Of a DNA stretch of 64,000 nucleotides, positions 51,895 through 60,900 are shown one piece after another. The stretch is from an uncultured Chlamydiae bacterium (GTDB lineage: Bacteria; Chlamydiota; Chlamydiia; Chlamydiales; 2-12-FULL-49-11), in assembly GCA_937996705.1 (NCBI GenBank), contig CALKUQ010000019.1, positions 84,652-148,651 of the forward strand, written 5' to 3'. Position numbers and translations under genes: made by a program. The stretch's first letter is position 1; every line of letters begins with the position of its first letter. Under the pieces are notes generated by a model. That model ran no database searches. It worked only from the letters and a program-made list of their open reading frames with translations, and was not told where the DNA came from.

Positions 51895-52791
51895 CTAAAT
51901 ATAATTATGGTTTGTAATTTTATTGCAGCTAGCTTGGTACCCTTTTTGTGCAATAATTAGATCGCGAAGTCCTGTTGCTGAAGTTCTCTCAAAATCTAGC
52001 GAGCCCTCTTGGGTCGATGAGAGTCTTGCTTGATATAAGTCATCAAAAGTCTTTAGTAAAGCATCAAAGCGCTTCATTTCAGAAAGGTCCCACTTCATCC
52101 AGTTTTGGGCAGCACTTGCAGCTCCAGTAGAAATAGCGAGAAAACTGGATGCGATTCTGGCAAGGGTCCCATTTAAAAGATTGGTATTTAGAAAGGCTCC
52201 CGACAAGCCACTTAAAATTGCAAAAACACTCCCGGTGAGCATCAGTGCATTGGCTAGTTGCGGGTGAGATTTTGTTTCAGAAAGAAGGCTTCCTAGAATA
52301 GAGGTGCTCCCAGAAATAATCATCGAACCTCCAGCCACAACAGAGAGAACTGTTGCTCCTGGCACTAAGAGGGTAGCTCCTAGAAAAATCGAGGCAACTC
52401 CCAGGAACATAGCTCCTGTCTTTTTTATAAAATCACAGGTCTGGCTTTTCTCAGTAATTTCAGCCAGCTCTTTTTGAGCTAGGATGTGTTTCTCTAGATT
52501 GATTCTTGATAATCCATTGAATTGGTTAATTTCACGCTCTAGTATTTCAAAGAAAGTTGTCTTGTAGACCTCAAAATCTTGAAGAACACGCATAATAATT
52601 TGAGAAAACGACTTTGGTTCCTCAGTAAAGGATTCGGGAAGGGCTAATTGAGGTTTTTCAAGAGCTCTATCTGAAAATGGAGAGGGGGAGTTTGGTCCGA
52701 GAAAATAGGTGGGGTTAGTTTTATAAACGCTTTGAGGCTCGTAAACGGGAGATATTTCTATTCTGCCATTAATAGGTTCTATCTTATGCAT
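51895..52791 (-). CDS. Putative major translocator-like protein (298 residues)
   Basis: Two hydrophobic, glycine- and serine-rich regions lie at about 125-172 and 180-230 (for example GVASIFLGATLLVPGATVLS and TGSVFAILSGLSGAF), flanked by helices. This is the plan of the pore-forming major type III translocators (YopB, SseC, CopB), although it is shorter than CopB. I use the ATG at 52791, behind a GGGAGG site inside the chaperone gene and overlapping it by eight bases; a TTG 30 bases upstream is open. The direct link to a SycD-type chaperone supports the call. Sequence identity to known translocators is not evident to me. Confidence 0.55.
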   Translation of the reverse strand: MHKIEPINGRIEISPVYEPQSVYKTNPTYFLGPNSPSPFSDRALEKPQLALPESFTEEPKSFSQIIMRVLQDFEVYKTTFFEILEREINQFNGLSRINLEKHILAQKELAEITEKSQTCDFIKKTGAMFLGVASIFLGATLLVPGATVLSVVAGGSMIISGSTSILGSLLSETKSHPQLANALMLTGSVFAILSGLSGAFLNTNLLNGTLARIASSFLAISTGAASAAQNWMKWDLSEMKRFDALLKTFDDLYQARLSSTQEGSLDFERTSATGLRDLIIAQKGYQASCNKITNHNYI

Positions 52792-53260
52792 GATCCTCCC
52801 AAGCCAAGCGCAAAGCTTCAATTTTATTAGTTAAAAACCCCTTGCTATCAAGTGCTTCTGCCGCTTTTAGAGCCTTAAGTCCCTCCTCTTTTTCGTTTAA
52901 AGAAAAAAGGGATTCAGCTGCATGGAAATGTGGAAGAGGGTTTGTGTCGTCAATAAGACACCACATGCTCCAGGGGACTAACGCCTCTTGATATTTTTTT
53001 TGCATATGTAAGCAAGAGGCGAATGCTTGCCAGTATCTCGCTTCAAAGGGTTTTGCGATAACAAGTCTTTGGAAAATCTCTCCTGCTTGAACAAAATCGT
53101 TTGTTTGATAGAGATTGTAAGCAAGTTCGTATAAAAGAGTAATGTCCTCCTCTACAAATTGACTCGGAGTGAGTTCGCTTGTAGATTCCAAATTGCTTTG
53201 GAGCGTTTTTAAAACCTCTTCCAGGGCTGGGGAGTGAAGGACTTCCTTTGAGAGAGTCAA
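52784..53260 (-). CDS. SycD/LcrH-type type III secretion chaperone
   Basis: A 158-residue class II chaperone with three TPR motifs at about residues 43-76, 77-110 and 111-144. The sequence follows the family closely: LLYELAYNLYQTNDFVQAGE, IFQRLVIAKPFEARYWQAFA, CLHMQKKYQEALVPWSMWCL and NPLPHFHAAESLFSLNEKEE. These chaperones hold the two hydrophobic translocators before secretion. The start is a TTG with AGGAG eight bases upstream, within the end of the previous gene. It lies directly before a protein with two hydrophobic hairpins. Confidence 0.88.
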   Translation of the reverse strand: MTLSKEVLHSPALEEVLKTLQSNLESTSELTPSQFVEEDITLLYELAYNLYQTNDFVQAGEIFQRLVIAKPFEARYWQAFASCLHMQKKYQEALVPWSMWCLIDDTNPLPHFHAAESLFSLNEKEEGLKALKAAEALDSKGFLTNKIEALRLAWEDHA

Positions 53261-53261
53261 G

Positions 53262-54041
53262 TTAGTGACTCCTGCTTGCTCTTACACAAGCGTCTATCAT
53301 AGAATTTCTTCGAGTGCCATGGATCACTAGGTCTAAATACTGACTCAGTTTTTTGCTTTCTCTTTCAATTTTAAAAAGGACTCGGCTCATTTCGTGGTTA
53401 GTTTCGGAAATTTTGGAGGTTAATCTTGATTTTATCAGAGAAATATCAGTTGTTCGGATCGTCGATCCATCGATGTCTGGCCAGGAGTCGTCAGCGAATT
53501 CTTCAATGCTAGCGATTAGATCACGACTAAGAAAAACCTTCTCCTTGTCCTCTCTTCTGGCATCTTCTTCAACCTTGGATAACTCATCAGATAATCGGTT
53601 CATTTTTTTAATCATCTCGTGTAAGGCTGTTTCTTCCTGTTGAAGCCGATAAACTTGCTGAATTGTATGATCAGAAACCATTTCGAAGCATTTAGAATAC
53701 TCGAGTTGAGTGTTGGGTTCCTCAATCGGTAAGATATCGTTTATTCTACTGATAATCGTAGGGAGTTCTTCTTCACGCAGTTCGCTGTGATCTAAATAAT
53801 CGGGAAAGGGATCTTTTCCTGGAGCAATTAGATTTGAGTTTTCTTGAACAAAGAGTTGATATTCAGCTATCAAATTTTGAAGCTCTTCGTTTTGGGAACT
53901 TCTATTCTGATTTTTAAGAATCTGTTTTATCGCCCTAAGCAAGTCAAAAAGAGTTTGACTAGGATTGCTTTTAGGTCCAGTAGCTTGGCAAATTTCTTCT
54001 TTGTTAATAATTCCGGCATGTCCGGTTATATATGGTGTCAT
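53262..54041 (-). CDS. Putative needle-tip-like protein (259 residues)
   Basis: Not recognised by sequence. It is soluble, acidic and largely helical, with coiled-coil-like segments at about 135-175 and 200-240 (ISLIKSRLTSKISETNHEM then SRVLFKIERESKKLSQYL). A central coiled coil ending in a long C-terminal helix is the plan of type III tip proteins (LcrV, IpaD, EspA), and it occupies the lcrV position ahead of the chaperone gene. I start at the ATG at 54041, which has GGAGGG eight bases upstream. The stop lies one base before the chaperone start. Role inferred. Confidence 0.5.
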   Translation of the reverse strand: MTPYITGHAGIINKEEICQATGPKSNPSQTLFDLLRAIKQILKNQNRSSQNEELQNLIAEYQLFVQENSNLIAPGKDPFPDYLDHSELREEELPTIISRINDILPIEEPNTQLEYSKCFEMVSDHTIQQVYRLQQEETALHEMIKKMNRLSDELSKVEEDARREDKEKVFLSRDLIASIEEFADDSWPDIDGSTIRTTDISLIKSRLTSKISETNHEMSRVLFKIERESKKLSQYLDLVIHGTRRNSMIDACVRASRSH

Positions 54042-54158
54042 AGGATAAACCCTCCACTTCGCTGACAACAATTTACCATGATTTCGCCTTAATTTTCAAC
54101 CCCTTAAATATTATTTTAAGTGATTTTAAAGGGGATTTGCGATAGAATTAAAAACATT

Positions 54159-54599
54159 ATGATGCTCTCGCTTCTTTTGGCTTTTGTCGGGTTAGTTGCA
54201 ATTTTCTTGGAGTTTTGGCTCCCAGGAGCAGTTATGGGTTTATTTGGAGTTTCTCTCCTTAGCGCCTCTCTTATCACAGCTTTTAACATGGATTGGAGGT
54301 GGGGGCTTGTTTTATTGCAATTTGAACTGGTTGCCTGTGTTGTTGTAATTGTATCTGCACTTAAAAGTTTAAAGAGAAAAAAGATTTGTTTAAATCTCAC
54401 TCAAGAAAACTATAAAGGATGCATTTATAAGAAAGAGTGTTTGGGTAAAGAGGGAAAAGTTATAAAAGATTTAAAGCCTTCGGGTGTGATTGAGATAGAT
54501 GGAGAGCATTTTCAAGCTCTTTCAGAGGGAGACTATCTTAAATCTGGGGCAGTTGTAACAGTAATCGGTGGAGAGGGATTTCACCTAATCGTGAGGTAA
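54159..54599 (+). CDS. NfeD-like membrane protein
   Basis: A short NfeD-type protein (146 residues from the ATG at 54159; an ATG follows directly). The N-terminal half has three helices (LLLAFVGLVAIFLEFWLPG and two more, to about residue 80). The C-terminal half is an OB-fold domain, with GKEGKVIKDLKPSGVIEIDG and EGDYLKSGAVVTVIGGEGFHLIV, typical of NfeD. NfeD proteins pair with flotillin-type scaffolds, and a FloA gene follows by three bases. Confidence 0.85.
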   Translation: MMLSLLLAFVGLVAIFLEFWLPGAVMGLFGVSLLSASLITAFNMDWRWGLVLLQFELVACVVVIVSALKSLKRKKICLNLTQENYKGCIYKKECLGKEGKVIKDLKPSGVIEIDGEHFQALSEGDYLKSGAVVTVIGGEGFHLIVR

Positions 54600-54602
54600 A
54601 AT

Positions 54603-55565
54603 ATGGAGTCATTTGTAGTGTTTGCTATTTTAATAGGTGCCGTAGCGTGTATTTTATTTGCAATTGCAGCAAATTTTGTAGGGCTTTGGTTTCAAGCGTT
54701 TGTTTCAGGCGCCCCTATTTCTTTTTTCGGCATTATTGGAATGAGTTTAAGGAAAGTTCCTGCAAAACTGATTGTAAATGCTTTGATCACCCTAAAAAAA
54801 GCGGGTTTAAAAGAAATTACAAGCGAAGATCTTGAGACACATTATTTGGCTGGAGGAAATGTTCCCGATGTCGTTAGGGCTGTAATTGCAGCGGATAAAG
54901 CTAATATTCAACTCGATTGGAGAAGAGCTACAGCTATTGATTTAGCAGGAAGAGATGTCTTTGATGCAGTAAAAACTTCGGTGAACCCTAAGGTAATTGA
55001 TTGTCCCTCAGCAACAGGAATGATCTCAGCTGTTGCTAAAAACGGAATTGAGCTTTTAGTTCGAGCTAGAGTGACTGTTAGAACAAACATTGCACAGTTA
55101 GTGGGTGGTGCAACAGAAGAGACAATTATTGCTCGAGTGGGTGAGGGGATTGTGAATGCTATTGGATCTGCAGAGAGTCACTACGATGTGCTTACAAGTC
55201 CGCAGACAATCTCTGAAGCTGTTTTGAATAAAGGGCTTGACGCTCAAACCGCCTTTGAAATCTTGTCGATTGATATTGCCGATATAAATGTAGGTTCAAA
55301 CGTAGGGGCCGTACTTCAGTCTGAGCAAGCGCAAGCTGATATGAAAGTTGCTCAAGCAAAAGCTGAGGGGAGAAAGGCGATGGCTGTTGCTCTGGAACAG
55401 GAGCACAAAGCAAAGCTTGTAGAAGCTGAATCAAGGATTCCTCTTGCAATCGCTGCCGCATTTGAAAAAGGTCAGCTAGGTGTTATGGACTACAATATGA
55501 TCAAAAATATGCAAGCTGACACCCGAATGAAGATGGCCTTTTCGCTCGATCGAGAAAAAGCTTAA
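54603..55565 (+). CDS. floA: Flotillin-like protein FloA
   Basis: A 320-residue protein of the FloA/YqfA family (UPF0365), which scaffolds membrane microdomains. It has an N-terminal membrane segment ([18 protein letters not shown]), a SPFH-like body with GVSNP-type replacements ([30 protein letters not shown]), DVGSNVGA-like [29 protein letters not shown], and an Ala/Glu-rich coiled coil to the end. The conserved GRDV and [17 protein letters not shown] support the family. It follows the NfeD-like gene, the usual arrangement. Confidence 0.93.
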   Translation: MESFVVFAILIGAVACILFAIAANFVGLWFQAFVSGAPISFFGIIGMSLRKVPAKLIVNALITLKKAGLKEITSEDLETHYLAGGNVPDVVRAVIAADKANIQLDWRRATAIDLAGRDVFDAVKTSVNPKVIDCPSATGMISAVAKNGIELLVRARVTVRTNIAQLVGGATEETIIARVGEGIVNAIGSAESHYDVLTSPQTISEAVLNKGLDAQTAFEILSIDIADINVGSNVGAVLQSEQAQADMKVAQAKAEGRKAMAVALEQEHKAKLVEAESRIPLAIAAAFEKGQLGVMDYNMIKNMQADTRMKMAFSLDREKA

Positions 55566-55587
55566 ATAATTCAAAAATGGTATCTTT

Positions 55588-55611
55588 GCCTAAAATTGTA
55601 CGATTTTAGGC
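55588..55611 (+). terminator. Intrinsic terminator after floA
   Basis: GCCTAAAAT (55588-55596) pairs perfectly with ATTTTAGGC (55603-55611) across a six-base loop, followed by a T-rich stretch. It separates the NfeD-FloA pair from the next gene at 55643. Confidence 0.7.
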
Positions 55612-55642
55612 ATTTTAACTTTTATGTTTAGGGAGAAAAACT

Positions 55643-55930
55643 ATGTTCGTCCAATTAAGAGCGGAGGGCGGAGGCACCATTGAGTCTGCAGTGGCCTCGA
55701 GATATATTAGAAGCTTTCGAAAAACAGCAGTTTTTACTGGCGCTGCTTTAGGAGTTGTTGTGGGAGCTACGGTCGCAATTTTTGCTGCATTTAAGGGTGA
55801 GGAGAAAGGGCAAGTATTTGCTGTTAAAGCTGCTGAGAGTTCAGTTACAGTTTTACAATGTATGAGTCTGGGAGCCATAGCAGGCGCATTAGCAGGCCGT
55901 AGTTTAGCAAATCGTATCCTAAACAATTAG
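55643..55930 (+). CDS. Small membrane protein with glycine-rich helices
   Basis: A 95-residue protein with two hydrophobic segments rich in Gly and Ala, at about 27-50 (TAVFTGAALGVVVGATVAIFA) and 73-92 (LQCMSLGAIAGALAGRSLA). The spacing of glycines resembles glycine-zipper helices. A GGGAG site precedes the ATG. Not recognised beyond that; it could be an inner-membrane or translocator-like small protein. Confidence 0.6.
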   Translation: MFVQLRAEGGGTIESAVASRYIRSFRKTAVFTGAALGVVVGATVAIFAAFKGEEKGQVFAVKAAESSVTVLQCMSLGAIAGALAGRSLANRILNN

Positions 55931-55975
55931 GTTTAGTTTAGCAGATTCTCATATAGTGAGCTAAAACCCGTCCCG

Positions 55976-56980
55976 CTAGAAGGCTATGTAATAAGAGAAA
56001 ATCAGGGAGATGAAGTTGGGGCTATTTCTCCCTGTTACTGGAAACCAAACCCCACCTATAAACCCAGAGTAATCATTTAAGTTGTACTCAATTGCTGGAG
56101 AAAGGGAGAGCTGGTCGCTTGTAGGCGCTCCGTTGCTAAGTGCTTCCCCTGGATTTCCTGAAAATGTACTTTTCCCCGTGTATACATAGACAATATCTGT
56201 AGCAAAGACCCACTGTTGATTGAGGCTAATCTCAAGACCGAGGTCTAAATTGAGCGTTCCTCCCACTTTAACCTTGCCTTCAGTTCCCTTGCCGCCGCCG
56301 TAGGTGTTGTAGCCATGGACTGTTACTTTGCTATTGGGGATGTTGTAGTTCCCGCTAAAACGGAGGGCAGTTGGGTGAAGGGGGGCCCACCAAAAAACTT
56401 TGGACATATTTAGGCCAATTACAGTTTGAAATGCTCCAGCACCACTGGAATCAAGGCCGATTCTGCTGGGGTTTAATCGTTGATACGTTCCAGTTGGGAA
56501 AGTTTCTCCAATAATCAGACGCATTTTAGGGATATAGGGGGTCTCTTTTGTTAATTGAAATCCGATCTGTACCGGAAGATCGCTAAAGCCATCTCCAAAT
56601 TCGCTTTGTTGCCATTTAAAAACTCCTCCAGGGACAATCGTGATATCCATCCAGTTGAGTATGCCAGTTTGAACAACCATAAGAGGATTAATAACATAAC
56701 TGTTTGGCGTCCCAAGAGATTTTCTGTGATTGTTAAAGGCGGCATAGTTCATTGTTAAGTAGAGATAAGGCTGTAGCATTAAGTGGCCAGGCGCTACATT
56801 GCTGGCAGATCCAGTGATTAAAGGTCCAGTGTACCAGGGGCTAAACATTTTTTGGGCAACTTCAAATTCAGTTTCAGCAAGTTGTAGTTCTTGTTGGATG
56901 GCTTCAGGAGTTTTGAAGCCATCATCTGAAGCAGCTAATAATGAAGAGCTTATTATAAATGCATAAGTTGATTTAATCAT
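55976..56980 (-). CDS. Outer membrane beta-barrel protein (Phenol_MetA_deg-like)
   Basis: A 334-residue protein with a signal peptide (about residues 1-17) and many amphipathic strands, ending in FSYYIAF with a C-terminal Phe, the mark of outer-membrane barrels. Segments such as MDITIVPGGVFKWQ, LPVQIGFQLT, MRLIIGETFPTGTY and AFQTVIGLNMSKVF resemble the transporter-like barrels of the phenol meta-degradation family. Substrate unknown. It may act as a porin or fatty-acid-like channel. Confidence 0.75.
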   Translation of the reverse strand: MIKSTYAFIISSSLLAASDDGFKTPEAIQQELQLAETEFEVAQKMFSPWYTGPLITGSASNVAPGHLMLQPYLYLTMNYAAFNNHRKSLGTPNSYVINPLMVVQTGILNWMDITIVPGGVFKWQQSEFGDGFSDLPVQIGFQLTKETPYIPKMRLIIGETFPTGTYQRLNPSRIGLDSSGAGAFQTVIGLNMSKVFWWAPLHPTALRFSGNYNIPNSKVTVHGYNTYGGGKGTEGKVKVGGTLNLDLGLEISLNQQWVFATDIVYVYTGKSTFSGNPGEALSNGAPTSDQLSLSPAIEYNLNDYSGFIGGVWFPVTGRNSPNFISLIFSYYIAF

Positions 56981-57039
56981 ATTGCCTTTTTAAAATCTAT
57001 TTTATATAGCTTTGGTTATCTTAGATGGAGGATCATTTT

Positions 57040-57354
57040 ATGTCAATCTCAGGACCAACACCCGAACAGCCAACCTATCGAACAGATTTTAAAGAGAGTG
57101 TCGATCTTTTCGAGAAAAGCTTTCAAGCGTTACAAAATTCAAAGCTGGATGCTCAAAAGGATAAGTTTGCAAATGTTATGCAAACTTCTCTTAAAACTAT
57201 GCAAGAATCTGCAAATGGCCTTCTTAATCAACGGCTTTCTGATCTGAGAAATCATTTAGCAAATGATTTTGAAGAATATCTCAATTCTCCCACCTCTGAA
57301 AATGAGGCTAAAGTCTCCTCAGACCTTGAACAAATCAAGTATGAAGAGCCCTAA
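57040..57354 (+). CDS. Small acidic helical protein, 104 residues
   Basis: Not recognised. I use the ATG at 57040, which follows a GGAGG site seven bases upstream. After a flexible start (MSISGPTPEQPTYRTDF), the protein is a continuous amphipathic helix region (KESVDLFEKSFQALQNS to NHLANDFEEYLNS). It is soluble. Size and composition would suit a secreted small effector or a type III needle-complex-associated protein, but nothing decides it. Confidence 0.6.
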   Translation: MSISGPTPEQPTYRTDFKESVDLFEKSFQALQNSKLDAQKDKFANVMQTSLKTMQESANGLLNQRLSDLRNHLANDFEEYLNSPTSENEAKVSSDLEQIKYEEP

Positions 57355-57358
57355 TCTT

Positions 57359-57901
57359 TCAATTTCCGCCATTGACGATTTTAACGGCTTCATCATAAGA
57401 CTCTTCAAAGGAATCTATTAGTTTTTTTGTTGAAGGATCTGCTTTGTCATAAAACAGTCTGTTTTTAATATGAGAGACATAAGCAATACTCTCATCGTAA
57501 TAGTAGTCGTTTTTTTCATTTTGGAAACTAATAGAGAGATGTAAATCTTTTGCTTTGAAGGGGTATTCTGCTAAAAAAGGTCTAATTTTTTCATTACCAT
57601 TCAGAGTTTTAAGAAGCTTTTGAATCATGTTTACTTCTAAGGTTCTCGCCTCTTCTATACTCCCTCTTCTATGCGCAAGAAAGCGGATGTCGATTTGCCC
57701 TACATTTGTTGCAAACTTACCCCCCGTTCCTATGCAATTTAAACCATACGCCTTTTCTGAATCATCCACGAAAGAGGCGACGATCTCTTTTGTATAAGAA
57801 ATATAAGGGGAGTCCTCATTTTTGATGTCAGCACACAATTGAAATCCTAAAATAAGTGTTAAGATAACCTTTTTAGCGTTTATTTGAGCTATAAAATCCA
57901 T
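57359..57901 (-). CDS. Exported hypothetical protein overlapping the Rhs gene (candidate partner)
   Basis: A 180-residue protein with an N-terminal signal-like helix (KKVILTLILGFQLCADI). The mature part has GLNCIGTGGKFATNVGQIDIRF and charged helices. It starts inside the last 29 bases of the Rhs gene, so translation is coupled. A small gene directly after a polymorphic Rhs tip is the usual place for an immunity protein, and an exported one would protect the periplasm or membrane. I recognise no family; the role is inference. Confidence 0.55.
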   Translation of the reverse strand: MDFIAQINAKKVILTLILGFQLCADIKNEDSPYISYTKEIVASFVDDSEKAYGLNCIGTGGKFATNVGQIDIRFLAHRRGSIEEARTLEVNMIQKLLKTLNGNEKIRPFLAEYPFKAKDLHLSISFQNEKNDYYYDESIAYVSHIKNRLFYDKADPSTKKLIDSFEESYDEAVKIVNGGN

Positions 57902-60900
57902 ATTCTCGCCTTAAATCCTTTACGTATTCATTTCTAAGATTGGTATAGGTTGTTCCGAGGAATGCGTGGTCTGCGATATAGCCGCTGAACTCTTTGCGAG
58001 GAGATTCACATGGAACGAATTTTATATTATAATCGGGATTATTGATATATTTTTTTACAAGAGGCCCTGTGATGAAATCTTTTTTAGAGTAGGTGTTATG
58101 GGCTTCAAAGCAATGTTTCCAAGAGACCGGTTCTGCTGGAGCTATTGCAAAAACAATGAGCTGATTTTGGAGAAACTCTTTTTGCCCCTCGTTCAAAGTG
58201 GTATGGCCTAGATTAAAAAGGAGGCCGGCTTCGCTATGAGGGACATGGAGCCAATAAGATTTGGATTGAATATTTCCAAGGGAGTCGGCGATGAGTCCAG
58301 TGAAAAGGCCTGTTTGCGTTGCGTTTGCAGTGAGAGTTCTGTTCTTGAGTTCCTCTTTTAGTACTCGGCTTCTGTCTTTAAGAAATCCCTGAGATTGATT
58401 ATGCAGACCAAAGTAAGTGGTGTTTTCTTCAATGGTGTTCATAAGGCTTTTTGAATTTGATATAAACTCTTCCAGGGAGGTGAGAATGCCTGGTTGCCCC
58501 GTGATTAGACCTATCATTCCGGCATCTTTTGGAGCAAGCTCATCAAGATGATCGAGAAGGTTAACCCTATCATTCATAATTTCAACAGGGGTATACCGAA
58601 TTTTATGAAGAGAGCCGCTAATAACTACGATATCAACGGGGGCGACAAAAGGGGATTTCGATAAAATTCCTGTGCAGAGGATAAGTTGAGGGGGGCCCCT
58701 GATGTAAGGGGTGTAGTTGCTGTCATTACAAGTCTTGCTCGGTTCAAAATAAAATCCAGGTGTTGGAAAGGAATTATAACCAAAAAGGTCAAGACGATTG
58801 AGAGGGGAATTTAGAGTGTAGAGATATACATTTATACTCTCATAGGCTCCGAGGGGATCTGGAGTCAACCATCTCCCGTTTGAGGGGTCGTAAAACCGTT
58901 TCCCGAAATAGAGCAAACCCTCTTCTGTTCTTTTGGAGGAGAATCTCCACGGATTTGGCGAGAAGTCTGAATCCTCTTTTCCAAAGGCGTTGTATTCAAA
59001 AGTTGAAGCAATAGAGCCATTTTTTGATACAAGGGCGATGATGTTTCCTCGAAAATCATGAAGGGGCTGGTAGACCTCATTCTTCAGCTCAATTGCCACT
59101 GCAGCGCCAATATCACCCTCAATTCCCAGTCCCAGTACTTTTAAATCAAGAACTCTTCCTTCAGAATCGATAGAGCCGATTTCAAGCTGATTGTCATAGA
59201 GATAGTCTTGTTTTTCTAAAATTTTCTCCCCTTGAATTGTAATTTTAGATAAAAGTCTTGAATACGCGTCGTAGAGAAATTTGACCCTTCTAGTTTCCGT
59301 ATCGGTGATTTGAATAAGTCTATTTAATGCGTCATATTCATACTTTAGATGGGACTCCTTTCGCTCTATCGGATTCCCATTGGTGTCATAGAAAAATACT
59401 TCGGTTAGTTCTCCATTACCATTTACTTGAGTATTTGTGGGATTGCCGAGGGAATCAAAGTGATGCTCGGAACCATTCTCTTGAGTGAGTTGCCTAAGGG
59501 GGTCGTACCTATAAGTTTTTGTTCCAAAAAGAGAGTTTTGAACCTCACTGACAAGACCCAGGGCGTTGTAAGAAATTTCTTCCAAATGATAGGGAGATTC
59601 GCAAGTTTGAGATCTTTCTAAAAGATCGTGTTCGCAGGCCATCTTTCCTAATTGATAAATAAAAGACTCCTCTTCTACATGCCCATTCGTGTCAAACTTT
59701 TCATAGGTGTAGTCATAACAAACCTCTTTTTTTTGATCGATCCGTCGGATTTTTTGCAGATGGGAGTCTTTATAGAGATAGGTAATCCCTGAGTTATCGG
59801 GGAGAGTAATTGAACTTTTTCTTCCGAAATTGTCATAGGTATATCTAGTCCAATTGTTCTCCCCCCGAATCTCTTGGATAAGTTCCCCAAATTGATTATA
59901 ACTTCTCACAACCTCAGTCTGATTTGCTCGATCTTCGATTTTTATGGGGCTAAAGTGCGCGTCATAGTAATAGTGATACCGAATTGTTTTGTCAGAGCTT
60001 TTTAGCGATTCTAGTCTGTTTTCGCAATCATAGGTATGTTCGAGCGTTACGCCGCTTGGAAGTGTTTTTCGGATAAGTCTGCCCAGAAGGTCGTATTCAT
60101 GATAAGTGATTTTATCGCCGCGGCTCTCTTTTAGGACGAGTCCCCGAAAATCGTGATCCCAAAGAATCTCTGATATTTTAATAAATTTTTCTTTATCAAA
60201 AATATGAGAGGTTTTTTTTTCAGGGTTTCCCGATCTGTCGTAAAAGGTCTCTTCGATCGAGATAGTCAGATTTTCTCGATTTTTTTTCTCAGTTTTTATA
60301 AGCCGATTCAGTGCATCAAAGGTTTCTATAACACGAGTTCCTTGAGGATCTACCGTTGTTTTTGATCGATTTTCATAAAAGAAGTTTGTTGTTTGGCCAA
60401 GGGGGTCAGTGTGAAGGATCGCTCGCCCTTCAATATCATAATTTACCCTGTCAATCGACCTTCCTGCAGAGGTGATTTTATCGATTTGAACCTTTCGCCT
60501 CTCCTTGTCATACAAATAATAGGTGAGGTTTTCCCCATTTTCCTCTTCATAGACAACTTTTCCTTCGACATCGCAAACCGTTTTTTTCATAAAAGGTCCC
60601 GTCTGGATGGTCGATGAATACCCTAAAGAGTCGTAGGTGAAACTAGTCTCTCTGGCCCCTGTGGATTCTCTAATTTTTCTCCCATGAATGTCGTAGGTGT
60701 ATGTTGTTTTTAATCCTGACGGGTCGGTGTAAGAGAGGAGGCTTGAGGGGCTGTATGACCATTTTTCTTCAAATAGGCCCCCTTTTTTGGAGGTGATTCT
60801 ATTAAAAATATCGTGAGTAAAGTAAATCCGTTGACCGTTTTGTAGGACAGTTTTTTTTAGTCCGCCCCCCACATCATAAAAATGCTCTACGCTAGAGCCG

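Noticed and set aside
51923..52357. Possible use of the opposite strand or alternative frames within the 298-residue gene
   Set aside because: The annotated frame has a strong RBS, overlaps the chaperone gene as in an operon and encodes sensible hydrophobic regions.
55931..55975. Terminator-like TTTAGC/GCTAAA pairing between the small membrane protein gene and the barrel gene
   Set aside because: The stem is only six bases with a large loop and no clear T-run; too weak to list.
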